Shown: positions 28,018-36,607, counted from the first letter of the stretch. The stretch is 64,000 bases of DNA from Catellicoccus marimammalium M35/04/3 (GCF_000313915.1 NZ_AMYT01000011.1:124001-188000), one strand, 5' to 3'. Notes: generated by a model from the letters alone, not told the origin. Made by a program: numbers and translations.

Positions 28018-28923
28018 TTACCAACGGTTTTCTAAAAAATTACACTGTTCTTTTAATTTTTCGACGGGTAGATTTTGCCCAATAAAAACAATATTCGCTG
28101 GAGCATCTTCAACATAAGGTTCAAGCCAAAGATTTCCATGGACACTTTGTAACACATAACATTGCTCTGGTTGTTGGGTAAAGTAGATAAATCCTTTCAT
28201 CCGAAGAAGAGAAGGAGAGATTGCTTCTATTAAAGATACAAAAGCATTTTGATCTATTGGATGTTGAAAATGATAAACAAAACTTTGCAAATGTAAATGT
28301 GAATGACTTTGATAGAAAAGATTTTCAGCAGGTAATTCTTTTTCTTGCTTTTTTTCTAATTCTGAGAAATCGTAAGCAATTTCTTTTTGTGAAAAACCTA
28401 AAAAACCTAATTCTTCAGAAAGAGTTAATAAATCATCTGCAGAGAGTTGCTCACTTTTAGTTATCAATAAGCGAGTAGCATAAGCAATTTGTTGTAACAT
28501 AAATTGGTACTGCTCTTCATTTTCTTTTTTTATTGTTAAAAAGTAAGGAGCATCCAAGACTCCATAAACGGTTTCTAAAGTAAAATAAGGGACATATTGT
28601 GGATCAGATAGTAAATCAATGATTTCAAAAGGTAATGCATTTCCAGAACATTCAATATAAACGTGATCCCATTTTTTGGTTTTAGCAATTTGTTCTAATT
28701 GTTGGCAAAACTCATCTTTGCTTGAACAACAAACACAACCATTGTTGATTTCTTGGACGGTTACTGTTGTTGGAAGTAAAAAATGATCAATGGATACTTC
28801 ACCAAATTCGTTCATTAAAACTATAGGATGTTTTGCTGTAGTATGTGTTAATAGTTGTTTTAATAATGTTGTTTTTCCACTACCTAAAAAGCCACATAAA
28901 ATAGAAATTTTTATTTTTTCCAT
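28018..28923 (-). CDS. CobW/G3E family GTPase (putative metal chaperone)
   Basis: P-loop GTPase of 301 residues. Walker A GFLGSGKTTLL is at residues 12-22, the metal-binding CxCC motif as NGCVCCSS near 62-69, the Walker B-type ECSGNA near 91 and a TKSE segment in place of NKxD. A CobW C-terminal domain follows (about 210-301). Family members deliver zinc or other metals to client enzymes; the client cannot be inferred here because no Zur-regulated neighbours are present. The His-rich stretch QSHSHLHLQ near 205 may bind metal. ATG 28923 has GAGGAAATG upstream. Confidence 0.87.
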   Translation of the reverse strand: MEKIKISILCGFLGSGKTTLLKQLLTHTTAKHPIVLMNEFGEVSIDHFLLPTTVTVQEINNGCVCCSSKDEFCQQLEQIAKTKKWDHVYIECSGNALPFEIIDLLSDPQYVPYFTLETVYGVLDAPYFLTIKKENEEQYQFMLQQIAYATRLLITKSEQLSADDLLTLSEELGFLGFSQKEIAYDFSELEKKQEKELPAENLFYQSHSHLHLQSFVYHFQHPIDQNAFVSLIEAISPSLLRMKGFIYFTQQPEQCYVLQSVHGNLWLEPYVEDAPANIVFIGQNLPVEKLKEQCNFLENRW

Positions 28924-28944
28924 ATCATTTCCTCATCTCATTTT

Positions 28945-28963
28945 GTTATAATTTTAGTATAAC
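28945..28963. promoter_or_regulatory. Back-to-back promoter elements in a divergent gap
   Basis: GTTATA-ATTTTAG-TATAAC dyad. On the plus strand TGTTATAAT forms an extended -10 about 30 bases before the gene at 28983; on the minus strand TATACT could serve the CobW-type gene. Confidence 0.5.
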
Positions 28964-28982
28964 ATAGGAAAAGGAGAAGAAC

Positions 28983-29639
28983 ATGCGTACTTCAGATTTA
29001 GAGGCAAGAGAAAGAAGAGGGATTCAAGTAGCAAAATTTTTAGATCAAAATATTTATCCACAGAAAATAGAAAATTGGTTCCAAAAAGAACCTTATTATC
29101 ATTGGGTCCGAAATTTTAAAAAGACTTCTCCTTTTGAAGGATCAGAAATTAAAATTGAAACGAAAGAACAAGTATATTATTTACATGAACATATCTGCCC
29201 TTATACAGAAGAATTAACTTTTCTTTTACCTATTTACGCAGTGAAGAAAAAACGAGGGTTAAAAAAAGAATATTATAGTTTTCTACTAGAAGAAGATGCT
29301 AAGAATCATATTGATTTCTATTGTTTCTATCAAGAACAAGACGGAGAAATTACTGGTGTTCATGGATTCTTTGTTCCAAGAAAAAAACTACAATCTTTTT
29401 TAACAGAAAGAGGAGTTACTCAAGAACGTATTTATCAAGGTATTAAACAAGGAAAACGATGGAAAGAAGATACGATATGGACACTTTCTAGTGAAGGAAA
29501 AGGGATTTGGAAAGAAGGATATTTATATGCAGTTCCTTCATTGCGTAGTCGAATGATTTTTTTAGGATTAAGAGAAGAAATTTTTACTTCTTTAGCCGTC
29601 CATAAGTTATCTGTTACAGAAAATCATTCCTTTGTATAG
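28983..29639 (+). CDS. Hypothetical protein, 218 residues
   Basis: I do not recognise this family. The protein is soluble, basic and aromatic-rich, with no signal peptide or transmembrane segment. It reads as an alpha/beta protein: KEQVYYLHEHICPYTEELTFLLPIYAV (55-80) looks like a beta-rich core, followed by DFYCFYQEQDGEITGVHGFF (115-135). The start ATG 28983 has AAAGGAGAAG upstream. It stands alone, divergent from the CobW-type gene and followed by yjjG after 77 bases. Codon use is like its neighbours. Confidence 0.7.
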   Translation: MRTSDLEARERRGIQVAKFLDQNIYPQKIENWFQKEPYYHWVRNFKKTSPFEGSEIKIETKEQVYYLHEHICPYTEELTFLLPIYAVKKKRGLKKEYYSFLLEEDAKNHIDFYCFYQEQDGEITGVHGFFVPRKKLQSFLTERGVTQERIYQGIKQGKRWKEDTIWTLSSEGKGIWKEGYLYAVPSLRSRMIFLGLREEIFTSLAVHKLSVTENHSFV

Positions 29640-29716
29640 AAGAATATGATACAATTTCATTGTGTATTTTTGAACATATAAAATGAAAAAGAATAAAAAA
29701 GAAAGTGGGAAAGATT

Positions 29717-30394
29717 GTGGAATATACTCATTTATTATTTGATATTGATGATACGATTTTGAATTTTCAAACAAATGAGCAACAAGCTTTACGCCGTTTG
29801 TTTTATCTATATGGAATTCCCTATACAGAAGAAAAAATTACGCAATATCAAAGAGAGAACCATGCCTTATGGCAACAATATGAACAAGGAATGATTGATC
29901 GCTCTGTCATTTTCGAGCAACGTTTTACTCGCTTTTTTGCATTAATTGGTGTGGATGCTTGTGGAAAGGAAGCGGATTATATGTACCGTCTATTTTTAGA
30001 TGAAGGGCATGATTTATTACCACAAGCAAAAGAAGTATTACAAACATTAAAAGAACGTGGGTATCATTTGTTAGCAGCTACAAATGGCGTGAAACACACA
30101 CAATATCGTCGTTTAAGAGAAGCTGGAGTATTATCCTATTTTGAACGTTTATATATTTCAGAGGAATTAGGGGTGCAAAAGCCAGATGTAGCGTTTTTCC
30201 GTTATATCTTAGAGCAAGAAAAAATTACAGAAAAAGAAGCATTAATGATTGGTGATACGCCAAGCTCTGATATTGCTGGTGGAAGAGCAGCGAATATCGA
30301 TACAGTTTTCTTTGATTGGAAAAATCCAGAAGCAAAGGTAGAAAGTACTTATCGAATTCATCAATTAAAAGATTTGGAAACATTATTGAAATAA
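29717..30394 (+). CDS. yjjG: HAD-superfamily nucleotidase, YjjG type
   Basis: Predicted 5'-nucleotidase that removes non-canonical nucleotides. The four HAD motifs are present: FDIDDTILNF (motif I, Asp near residue 8-10), ATNGV (motif II), KPDVAFF (motif III Lys) and MIGDTPSSDIAGG (motif IV). The length is 225 residues. I chose GTG 29717 (MEYTHLLFDIDDT) because the family begins directly at this strand and a GTGGGA site is at the right distance; GTG 29705 would add four residues without a ribosome site. Confidence 0.85.
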   Translation: MEYTHLLFDIDDTILNFQTNEQQALRRLFYLYGIPYTEEKITQYQRENHALWQQYEQGMIDRSVIFEQRFTRFFALIGVDACGKEADYMYRLFLDEGHDLLPQAKEVLQTLKERGYHLLAATNGVKHTQYRRLREAGVLSYFERLYISEELGVQKPDVAFFRYILEQEKITEKEALMIGDTPSSDIAGGRAANIDTVFFDWKNPEAKVESTYRIHQLKDLETLLK

Positions 30395-30395
30395 A

Positions 30396-30426
30396 AAAAG
30401 ACTTCGGAAATTTCCGAAGTCTTTTC
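30396..30426. terminator. Bidirectional terminator, yjjG / lipoprotein
   Basis: AAAAGACTTCGGAAA/TTTCCGAAGTCTTTT perfect palindrome between convergent genes. Confidence 0.92.
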
Positions 30427-30440
30427 TTTTATCACTAAGA

Positions 30441-31130
30441 TTAGTATAAATCTTTTTCTGTAGAAATTACGTTTAAGTTTTGAGCGTCTAAAGTAACATG
30501 GTATTCACGTAAAATATGACGGATACGCATTTTATAAACAACAGTACCATTTTCTTTTACTAATTCCCATTCTGCTACATGGACATCTTTTGCGTCTTTC
30601 TTCAAGCCTTCTTTATCGATTAAAGCAGTCATTGCAGCTTTGATAGCTTCTTTAGGAGATTTTACTCCATCTAAAGTAAATGTTTCTTTAGGTAATTCAT
30701 TTTGGTCTTTTGTTAACATTGGCATATGGAAAGTATTATCTGCACGACCTGTATTCGCATTTACTTTTTCACGATAAACGTCTTTACCTTCTACACCATA
30801 AACACGATAATGATAATCATCCACGTCAGAATGGCTTAAGCTTACTTCTACTAATTTTGCTTTAGGATTGTTCTTTTGGAAATCTTTTACTGCTTGTTCC
30901 ATAGAAACGTCAAATTTCTTAGTTTCTAAAGCACCACCATCATCTTCATCTTTTTTCTCTTTTTCTTTATCTTCTTTTAATTCTTTGTCTTGTTCTTTTT
31001 GATCTGCTTTTTCTTCTTCTTTTGCGTTATTACTGTTATCACTTGTATCTTTTTGATCGCTGTTACCACAACCAGCTAAAGTAAATAATAATAATGCACT
31101 TGTTCCTAGAGCTAACCAATTCTTTTTCAT
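30441..31130 (-). CDS. Lipoprotein with PepSY-like domain(s)
   Basis: Membrane-anchored extracytoplasmic protein, 229 residues. Signal peptide with lipobox LAGC (Cys21), then a charged Lys/Glu/Asp linker (about 24-70), then two repeated alpha/beta units typical of PepSY: MEQAVKDFQKNNPKAKLVEVSLSHSD near 75-100 and SPKEAIKAAMTALIDKEGLKKDAKDVHVAEWELVKENG near 155-195. PepSY domains are thought to inhibit proteases or sense the envelope, with no proven role here. I chose ATG 31130 (MKKNW), eight bases after GGAGG; two upstream in-frame ATGs (31148, 31136) are too near or before the ribosome site. Confidence 0.82.
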   Translation of the reverse strand: MKKNWLALGTSALLLFTLAGCGNSDQKDTSDNSNNAKEEEKADQKEQDKELKEDKEKEKKDEDDGGALETKKFDVSMEQAVKDFQKNNPKAKLVEVSLSHSDVDDYHYRVYGVEGKDVYREKVNANTGRADNTFHMPMLTKDQNELPKETFTLDGVKSPKEAIKAAMTALIDKEGLKKDAKDVHVAEWELVKENGTVVYKMRIRHILREYHVTLDAQNLNVISTEKDLY

Positions 31131-31284
31131 TTTCATAACCTCCAACATGATACCCTTTTTCCGAGATATCGAAAAATAATTATTAAAAATTTCTTACAGT
31201 CTTATTATAATTTGTTTTTCTAATTTAGTAAAAGAAAATGCTTTATTGAGTACGTAGTGGTCTATTTTTGTAATTAATAGATAT

Positions 31285-31307
31285 ATTGTTCGTAAATAGC
31301 GAACGAT
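31285..31307. promoter_or_regulatory. Inverted pair of PurBox-like sites before the purine permease
   Basis: On the minus strand ATTTACGAACAAT (31285-31297) differs from the PurR consensus AWWWCCGAACWWT at one position; on the plus strand AATAGCGAACGAT (31295-31307) differs at two. The two half-sites face each other about 95 bases before the permease start. PurR control is an inference. Confidence 0.45.
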
Positions 31308-31401
31308 GAACGAGAAAAAATGATTTTTTTTCCTATTTTTGTTACAAGAATAGAACATTACTTCTATAATAAAACACGGAGAAATTTGAGGAGGAATTAT
31401 T

Positions 31402-32823
31402 TTGTTAGAAAAAATCTTTCATTTAAAAGAACATCATACAACCGTTAGTCGAGAAATTATTGCTGGATGTATTACTTTTTTTGCAATGAGTTATATTTTA
31501 TTTGTTAACCCAGCAATGTTGTCAGAAACAGGAATGCCTTTCCAAGCTATCTTTTTAGCAACGATTATTGCAGCAGTAGTAGGGACATTAATTATGGGAC
31601 TATTTGCCAATGTTCCTTATGCTCAAGCTCCTGGTATGGGGCTTAATGCTTTCTTTACTTTTACCATTTGTTTTGGTATGGGGTATTCTTGGAAGCAAGC
31701 GCTAGGAATTGTATTTTTATGTGGATTGATTAACTTATTAATTACGGTTACTCATTTACGTAAAAAGATTTTAGAAGCGATTCCAAGTGTAATTCAACAT
31801 GCAATTGGTGCAGGAATTGGCGTCTTTGTTGCTTATGTTGGAATTAAAAATGCTGGCTTTTTAAACTTTACTTCGGATGCAAGTAGTATTATTTCTTCTA
31901 AAGTAAGCGGTGGAAAAGCAATTGAAGTTATTAGTAATGGGAATATTACTCCTAGCTTAAGTTTGTTTAACCAACCCGCTGTGATATTAGCATTAATTGG
32001 ATTATTGTTGACTATTGTTCTTGTAATGAAAAAGGTTCCAGGAGCGATGTTAATTGGGATTATTGTAACTACATTATTAGCGATTCCTTTTGGTGTGATT
32101 GATGTCAGTCATATTTCTTGGGCGAATAATTCTTTAGGATCAGCGATTCATGATTTGAAAACAACCTTTTTAGCTGCTTTTTCTAGCGAAGGATTACCAT
32201 CATTATTTATGGATTGGCAAAAACTGCCGCAGACATTAATGACTGTTTTAGCTTTTAGTTTATCTGATATTTTTGATACCATTGGTTCATTAATTGGAAC
32301 CAATCGTAAGTCACAAGCGTTTACAGATGATGAAGAAAAAGAAGGATATACAAGCATGGATAAAGCGTTGGTCGCTGATTCTATTGCGACGATGACAGCA
32401 TCTGTATTTGGAACTTCTAACGTAATTACCTATGTTGAAAGTGCTGCAGGAATCGCAGCAGGAGGAAGAACGGGATTAACTGCAGTAACTGTGGCTGTAC
32501 TTTTTGCTTTAAGTAGTTTCTTTGCTCCATTAATTAGTATTGTACCTGCACAAGCGACAGCACCTGTCTTAATCATTGTAGGAATTATGATGGCTGGTTC
32601 CTTTACAGAAATTCATTGGGATGATCTTGAAGAAGCCATTCCAGCTTTCTTTACTGCGATTTTCATGGGACTATGTTATAGCATTTCTTATGGTATTGCT
32701 TGTGGATTTATTATGTATTGCTTCGTGAAGATTGCGATGAAAAAAGCAAATGAAATTAAACCAATGCTTTGGATTGTTACAATTTTATTTGTATTAAACT
32801 TTATCCTTCAAGCATTCTTATAA
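31402..32823 (+). CDS. Purine (guanine/hypoxanthine/adenine) permease, AzgA/PbuG family
   Basis: Membrane nucleobase importer of 473 residues with about 12-14 hydrophobic segments. The AzgA-like N-terminus is clear (REIIAGCITFFAMSYILFVNP, then ANVPYAQAPGMGLNAFFTF near residue 70), as is the central FSLSDIFDTIGSLIGTNRKS and the substrate region TYVESAAGIAAGGRTGLTAV near 335. The start is TTG 31402, seven bases after GAGGAGG. The stop codon is the first base of the 42-bp repeat that bounds the accessory block downstream. Confidence 0.88.
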   Translation: MLEKIFHLKEHHTTVSREIIAGCITFFAMSYILFVNPAMLSETGMPFQAIFLATIIAAVVGTLIMGLFANVPYAQAPGMGLNAFFTFTICFGMGYSWKQALGIVFLCGLINLLITVTHLRKKILEAIPSVIQHAIGAGIGVFVAYVGIKNAGFLNFTSDASSIISSKVSGGKAIEVISNGNITPSLSLFNQPAVILALIGLLLTIVLVMKKVPGAMLIGIIVTTLLAIPFGVIDVSHISWANNSLGSAIHDLKTTFLAAFSSEGLPSLFMDWQKLPQTLMTVLAFSLSDIFDTIGSLIGTNRKSQAFTDDEEKEGYTSMDKALVADSIATMTASVFGTSNVITYVESAAGIAAGGRTGLTAVTVAVLFALSSFFAPLISIVPAQATAPVLIIVGIMMAGSFTEIHWDDLEEAIPAFFTAIFMGLCYSISYGIACGFIMYCFVKIAMKKANEIKPMLWIVTILFVLNFILQAFL

Positions 32824-32862
32824 AAAAAGAATCCTTACTAGATAATTAGTAAGGATTTTTTT
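32821..32862 (+). repeat. 42-bp direct repeat, left copy (contains a terminator)
   Basis: Identical to 36264-36305. It holds the hairpin AATCCTTACTA-GATAAT-TAGTAAGGATT with an A-run and T-run, a bidirectional terminator. The left copy begins at the permease stop codon; the right copy ends at the stop of the DUF2929 gene. Confidence 0.95.
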
Positions 32863-32970
32863 GATGCTAAAAAGATTCGATGATAAAAAGAATAGTTAAT
32901 TTAACTCTATCAATATTTTTTAAAAAAATCAACACGCTTTCAGAAAGCTTTTCATAACCTTTACATTTTT

Positions 32971-32999
32971 TTGACAATATATTTCTAGGCAATTAGTAT
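32971..32999 (+). promoter_or_regulatory. Strong promoter of the MFS exporter
   Basis: TTGACA (32971-32976), 17-base spacer, TAGTAT (32994-32999). It is near consensus. The ribosome site follows about 60 bases later; an imperfect dyad TATGAACT...GAGTCATA (about 32999-33026) lies in the leader. Confidence 0.75.
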
Positions 33000-33067
33000 A
33001 TGAACTGTCGTAATTCTTGAGTCATAAATTATCTCCTCGAAAAAATATGAAAGATAGGAGAATTAAA

Positions 33068-34549
33068 ATGACAAAACAAAGGAAATTAATAGTTACTATT
33101 GCTTTATTTATTGCTACATTTATGTCAGCAATTGAAGGAACAATAGTTACAACAGCTATGCCAACCATTATTTCTTCTTTGGATGGCTTATCTGTTATGA
33201 ATTGGGTGTTCTCTATTTATCTACTAATGAGTGCTATTATGACACCTATTTATGGGAAATTAGCTGATCTAAAAGGGCGAAAAATAATCTTTATTATTGG
33301 TATATTATTCTTTATTATTGGCTCTTCTCTTTGTGGATTGTCACAAAGCATGGAATTTTTAATTTTTTCTAGAGCAATTCAAGGGATTGGAGCTGGATCT
33401 ATTTTACCATTATCTTTGACGATTATTGCAGATCTATATACAGCAGAAGAAAGAGCTAATATTATGGGATTAAATAATGCGGCTTGGGGGATTGCTAGTA
33501 TTATTGCTCCTCTATTAGGAGGAATGATTGTTCAATATTTGAATTGGCATTGGATCTTTTTAATCAATGTCCCAATTGGTATTATTGTCATTGGAATGGT
33601 ATTTTTTGGATTAAAAGAGAATCGAAATAATTTTAATAGTGTAGGAAAACTTGATATAAAGGGAGCTGCATTATTAATGATATTTTTACTTTTATTCTTG
33701 TACGCTTTCCAACTTTTCGGAGATCAAGGGTTTAAAGCTCCTGTATTTTTATTATTAATTATTAGTGTAATTATCTTGCTTTTATTCATTAGAATAGAAA
33801 AAGTAACCGAAAATCCAATTATTTCTCCAAAATTATTTAATTCTAAATCAGTTTTAATTATAAATTGTGTTACTTTATGTGTTAGTGGATTTTTAACAGG
33901 AATTGATGTTTATACACCTATGTGGTTACAAACATTGAACGGTTCTTCTGCTACATTAAGTGGGTTAGCCTTGGCTCCTATGTCTATTTTTTGGATGGTG
34001 GGATCATTTTTAGCTGGAAAATTATTATCTAGATTAGAAGTTAAGAAAATTTTATTGATAGGTTCTAGTCTGTTATTTGTTTCTACTATAATTTATAGTA
34101 TCTATCCAATTTCAACACCATATTTTGTATTTTGTATTATAGGTGTTCTTTTAGGAATTGGATTTGGAATGAGCATTACTACTTCAGCAGTAGCTATACA
34201 AGAGAGTGTAGAAACAAAATTAGTTGGAAGTGCCACTTCTTTAAATACGCTATTCCGTACATTAGGGCAATCAATCATGGTTGCAATTTACGGTACAGTG
34301 TTAAATATGAGTATGAATAGTGAAATGACAAAATATCCTCAAATTCATCAAGAAGATTTAAATAGATTTATGAATGTACAAGAAGTACACAATGTTCCAA
34401 CGGGTATTTTACAATCTTTACGTTCTATTATGTATAATGGATTACATCATATTTTTATTACGTCTGTTGTAATTATGTTATTATCTTTAGTGTTTTTATT
34501 ACTATGGAAAGCTAAAAATACTAATAAAAATGAGAAGAATGAAAAGTAA
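33068..34549 (+). CDS. MFS drug exporter, DHA2 family (accessory)
   Basis: Predicted 14-TM proton-driven exporter of 493 residues. DHA2 features: SAIEGTIVTTAMPTI in helix 1, GKLADLKGRKIIF (motif A) near residue 70, RAIQGIGAGSILPLSLTIIADL near 100 and AAWGIASIIAPLLGGMI near 140. I chose ATG 33068 (MTKQRK) behind AGGAG; ATG 33017 would add 17 unlikely residues. It differs from the other DHA2 exporter at 7973-9580 and belongs to the accessory block. Its substrate may relate to the two downstream proteins, e.g. export of a toxic compound (inference). Confidence 0.85.
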   Translation: MTKQRKLIVTIALFIATFMSAIEGTIVTTAMPTIISSLDGLSVMNWVFSIYLLMSAIMTPIYGKLADLKGRKIIFIIGILFFIIGSSLCGLSQSMEFLIFSRAIQGIGAGSILPLSLTIIADLYTAEERANIMGLNNAAWGIASIIAPLLGGMIVQYLNWHWIFLINVPIGIIVIGMVFFGLKENRNNFNSVGKLDIKGAALLMIFLLLFLYAFQLFGDQGFKAPVFLLLIISVIILLLFIRIEKVTENPIISPKLFNSKSVLIINCVTLCVSGFLTGIDVYTPMWLQTLNGSSATLSGLALAPMSIFWMVGSFLAGKLLSRLEVKKILLIGSSLLFVSTIIYSIYPISTPYFVFCIIGVLLGIGFGMSITTSAVAIQESVETKLVGSATSLNTLFRTLGQSIMVAIYGTVLNMSMNSEMTKYPQIHQEDLNRFMNVQEVHNVPTGILQSLRSIMYNGLHHIFITSVVIMLLSLVFLLLWKAKNTNKNEKNEK

Positions 34550-34561
34550 TGATTAATATCA

Positions 34562-34597
34562 AAAAAAGAATTCAGCTTAATTTCTGAATTCTTTTTT
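34562..34597 (+). terminator. Terminator after the accessory MFS gene
   Basis: AAAAAAGAATTCAG...CTGAATTCTTTTTT stem. It separates the exporter from the two downstream unknown genes. Confidence 0.88.
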
Positions 34598-34630
34598 ATT
34601 AAGATATATATTTTTAGAAGGAGGAAAATG

Positions 34631-34852
34631 ATGAAACTGATAAAAGTGGATAATAGTACGTATATAAATGAAGGGCTGATCCTTTCTATAGAAGGATACA
34701 TTATTAGAAATGAAGAAAAGTATTGTATTATTCGAATGGTAGATGGAATGACAAAATATATACCATTGAATACGGTTGAAGAAGAATTTGGTATTACATT
34801 TAATGATAAAAAAGCTAATGGGCCTTCATTTACTGATATAAATTACAGATAA
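34631..34852 (+). CDS. Hypothetical protein, 73 residues (accessory block)
   Basis: Unrecognised. Short soluble protein with a beta-rich look (YINEGLILSIEGYIIRNEEKYCIIRMVDGM) and a polar C-terminus (FTDINYR). ATG 34631 lies six bases after AAGGAGG; the adjacent ATG 34628 is also in frame. The stop is followed at once by AAGGAG for the next gene, so the two are certainly one transcript. It may be a partner or inhibitor of the 462-residue protein; this is a guess from layout only. Confidence 0.7.
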   Translation: MKLIKVDNSTYINEGLILSIEGYIIRNEEKYCIIRMVDGMTKYIPLNTVEEEFGITFNDKKANGPSFTDINYR

Positions 34853-34864
34853 AAGGAGAAGTTG

Positions 34865-36253
34865 ATGTTAACAAAAATTGAACTAACTTTAGAATGTATA
34901 CAAGATTTTCCTAAATTAAAAAATGCATTGCGAGAATTATCTAGAAATATTATAAAAAAAGATATCGAAAATCACATAGGAATTGTTGATTGTTATATAT
35001 TAGAAAACAATATTACTATAGATAAAAAAAGATATACGACATTAGATGATGTAGTTAACGATTATCTTAATGAATTAGAATCATACAATATAAGTAATAA
35101 AATAAGTATATTCAATAATGGCGATATTTCATATTCTATTTATACAGAGGGAAAACAAGGAATTATTACTTATCATTTTGATAAAGTAAGGATAGATGTA
35201 TATAAAGATCTATGGAAAGCAAAATCTTTATCCGTTTTAAATAATGAGATTAAAGAAGGGGAATTATCTTATATTTGCTTATATTACATTATTAATAATG
35301 AAGAAAAAAAAGTGATTCAGCAAAAAATTAACCAAACTTCAAAAAAAATAAGTTCTATCTTTGAAGAAAAAAAATTAAAAATTGCTTCGAAGAAAAATAT
35401 TTCATCTATGAATAATCAAAATGATATTATCTCCATAGAATTGGATTCTAACAATGAAGATAATTTTTATTCGCATAAAGAATTTTTAGATGAGATATTT
35501 GTATCTAAACAAGAAGAAGAAATAAATAAAAAAATAAATAAAAGTATAAAAATAATTGCAGATATTTTAAAGAGTGTAATAACAATGTCTAGCTCCTCAG
35601 AAAATGCAACTTCATTTTCAGCAATAACTATGTATCAATATCAAAACTTTATTACTAATTTATATAAAATTGATTGGTATATTCCTTTATGGAATTTACC
35701 AACAAGTTTAAACACTCACATACTAACGTTGTTAAAAATATTAGAAAATAATAAAGGGATGGCTACTTCTATATTACAGATGTTAGATGATGAATTATTT
35801 TATGCTTTACAAAAAGAACTATGCTCAGAGACACAATTTATAGATATATTTTCTGAATCAGATTTAAGTTTGTATTATCTCTATAGTCAAGGTTATTATT
35901 CAGAGGTTGTTATTTTATCTTTAAATAATATAAACTACCAATTGATGAATATTTTGAAAAAACATAAGATTCTCTCTACAACAAATCTGGAACAAGAGGA
36001 CTTGGTAGGAAGAATAAAAAACGCAAATAACTCAATTTTAAAAATTTTAGAATTATTCTTCGATCAACAACCAATATCTAAAATTTATAGTAATTTTGAA
36101 AAAAATGATGGTATGTATAGAAATGATTTGGGAGATTTATCATTATGTCAAAAAATGGTAAATGCCGGAATATATAGTGAAAATATTATTTCTGAAAAAA
36201 TAGCACTGAAAGCTCTATTTGCTTATAAATTTTTTAAAAGTTTGAATATGTAG
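34865..36253 (+). CDS. Hypothetical protein, 462 residues (accessory block)
   Basis: Unrecognised. Roughly three parts can be seen: an N-terminal alpha/beta region (1-145; KIELTLECIQDFPKLKNALREL), a Lys/Asn/Ser-rich and probably flexible or coiled middle (150-240), and a helical C-terminal half (240-462). The end contains RNDLGDLSLCQKMVNAGIY, weakly reminiscent of the R-N-x-x-x-H region of HEPN folds but without the His. No signal peptide or transmembrane helix. ATG 34865 is six bases after AAGGAG; TTG 34862 is less likely. Heavy use of ATA, AGA and AAT codons marks it as foreign. The gene ends ten bases before the right terminator copy. Confidence 0.72.
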   Translation: MLTKIELTLECIQDFPKLKNALRELSRNIIKKDIENHIGIVDCYILENNITIDKKRYTTLDDVVNDYLNELESYNISNKISIFNNGDISYSIYTEGKQGIITYHFDKVRIDVYKDLWKAKSLSVLNNEIKEGELSYICLYYIINNEEKKVIQQKINQTSKKISSIFEEKKLKIASKKNISSMNNQNDIISIELDSNNEDNFYSHKEFLDEIFVSKQEEEINKKINKSIKIIADILKSVITMSSSSENATSFSAITMYQYQNFITNLYKIDWYIPLWNLPTSLNTHILTLLKILENNKGMATSILQMLDDELFYALQKELCSETQFIDIFSESDLSLYYLYSQGYYSEVVILSLNNINYQLMNILKKHKILSTTNLEQEDLVGRIKNANNSILKILELFFDQQPISKIYSNFEKNDGMYRNDLGDLSLCQKMVNAGIYSENIISEKIALKALFAYKFFKSLNM

Positions 36254-36263
36254 AGATATTTTG

Positions 36264-36305
36264 TAAAAAAAGAATCCTTACTAGATAATTAGTAAGGATT
36301 TTTTT
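36264..36305 (+). repeat. 42-bp direct repeat, right copy (contains a terminator)
   Basis: Exact copy of 32821-32862. It terminates the accessory genes and, on the minus strand, the DUF2929 gene, whose stop codon begins at its last base. Confidence 0.95.
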
Positions 36306-36484
36306 TACTGTTTTTTTGGTGTTGGAATAGCAATTGCATCAATTAACATAACAATAAGAGCGACAACAATAGAAGCAATTACTGTTGGAATAAATGCATA
36401 GGCATTCATTGTTAATTTAGCACCAATAAATCCAACGACTTGGCCTAAAATTAAAGACCAGAATAAGATTACTAAATAGCGCAT
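36305..36484 (-). CDS. DUF2929 (YjzD-like) small membrane protein
   Basis: 59 residues on the minus strand, starting MRYLVILFWSLILGQVVGFI. Two transmembrane segments (about 3-22 and 30-50) and a basic end PTPKKQ. This agrees with the DUF2929 family, a conserved Firmicutes membrane protein without known function. AGAAGGG lies six bases before ATG 36484. It is divergent from dnaE, the usual neighbour. Confidence 0.8.
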   Translation of the reverse strand: MRYLVILFWSLILGQVVGFIGAKLTMNAYAFIPTVIASIVVALIVMLIDAIAIPTPKKQ

Positions 36485-36607
36485 ACTTTTCCCTTCTTTC
36501 TTTTTAAGTATAACATAAAATTAACAAAAGGAAAGAAAGAGAAATAGTCCCTCTTTTTATAATATGATAAAATGAAATCCATAAATAGAACAGAAAGGAA
36601 GAAGGTA

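Larger units (their letters stand above)
32863..36263. mobile_element. Accessory block between duplicated terminators
   Basis: A 3.4-kb segment holding an MFS exporter and two unassigned genes, all plus strand. It is lower in GC and uses AGA and ATA codons more than its neighbours. Without it the order permease-terminator-DUF2929-dnaE is restored. No transposase, integrase or terminal inverted repeat is visible, so the mechanism of entry is unknown; recombination between the two terminator copies is one possibility. Confidence 0.6.

Noticed and set aside
31149-31401. Possible purine riboswitch before the permease
   Set aside because: I could not find the three-way junction core or the conserved loop sequences of the purine aptamer; only the PurBox-like pair is visible.
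32940-32965. GCTTTC-A-GAAAGC dyad upstream of the accessory MFS promoter
   Set aside because: Short and imperfect; it lies upstream of -35 and may be chance in AT-rich DNA.
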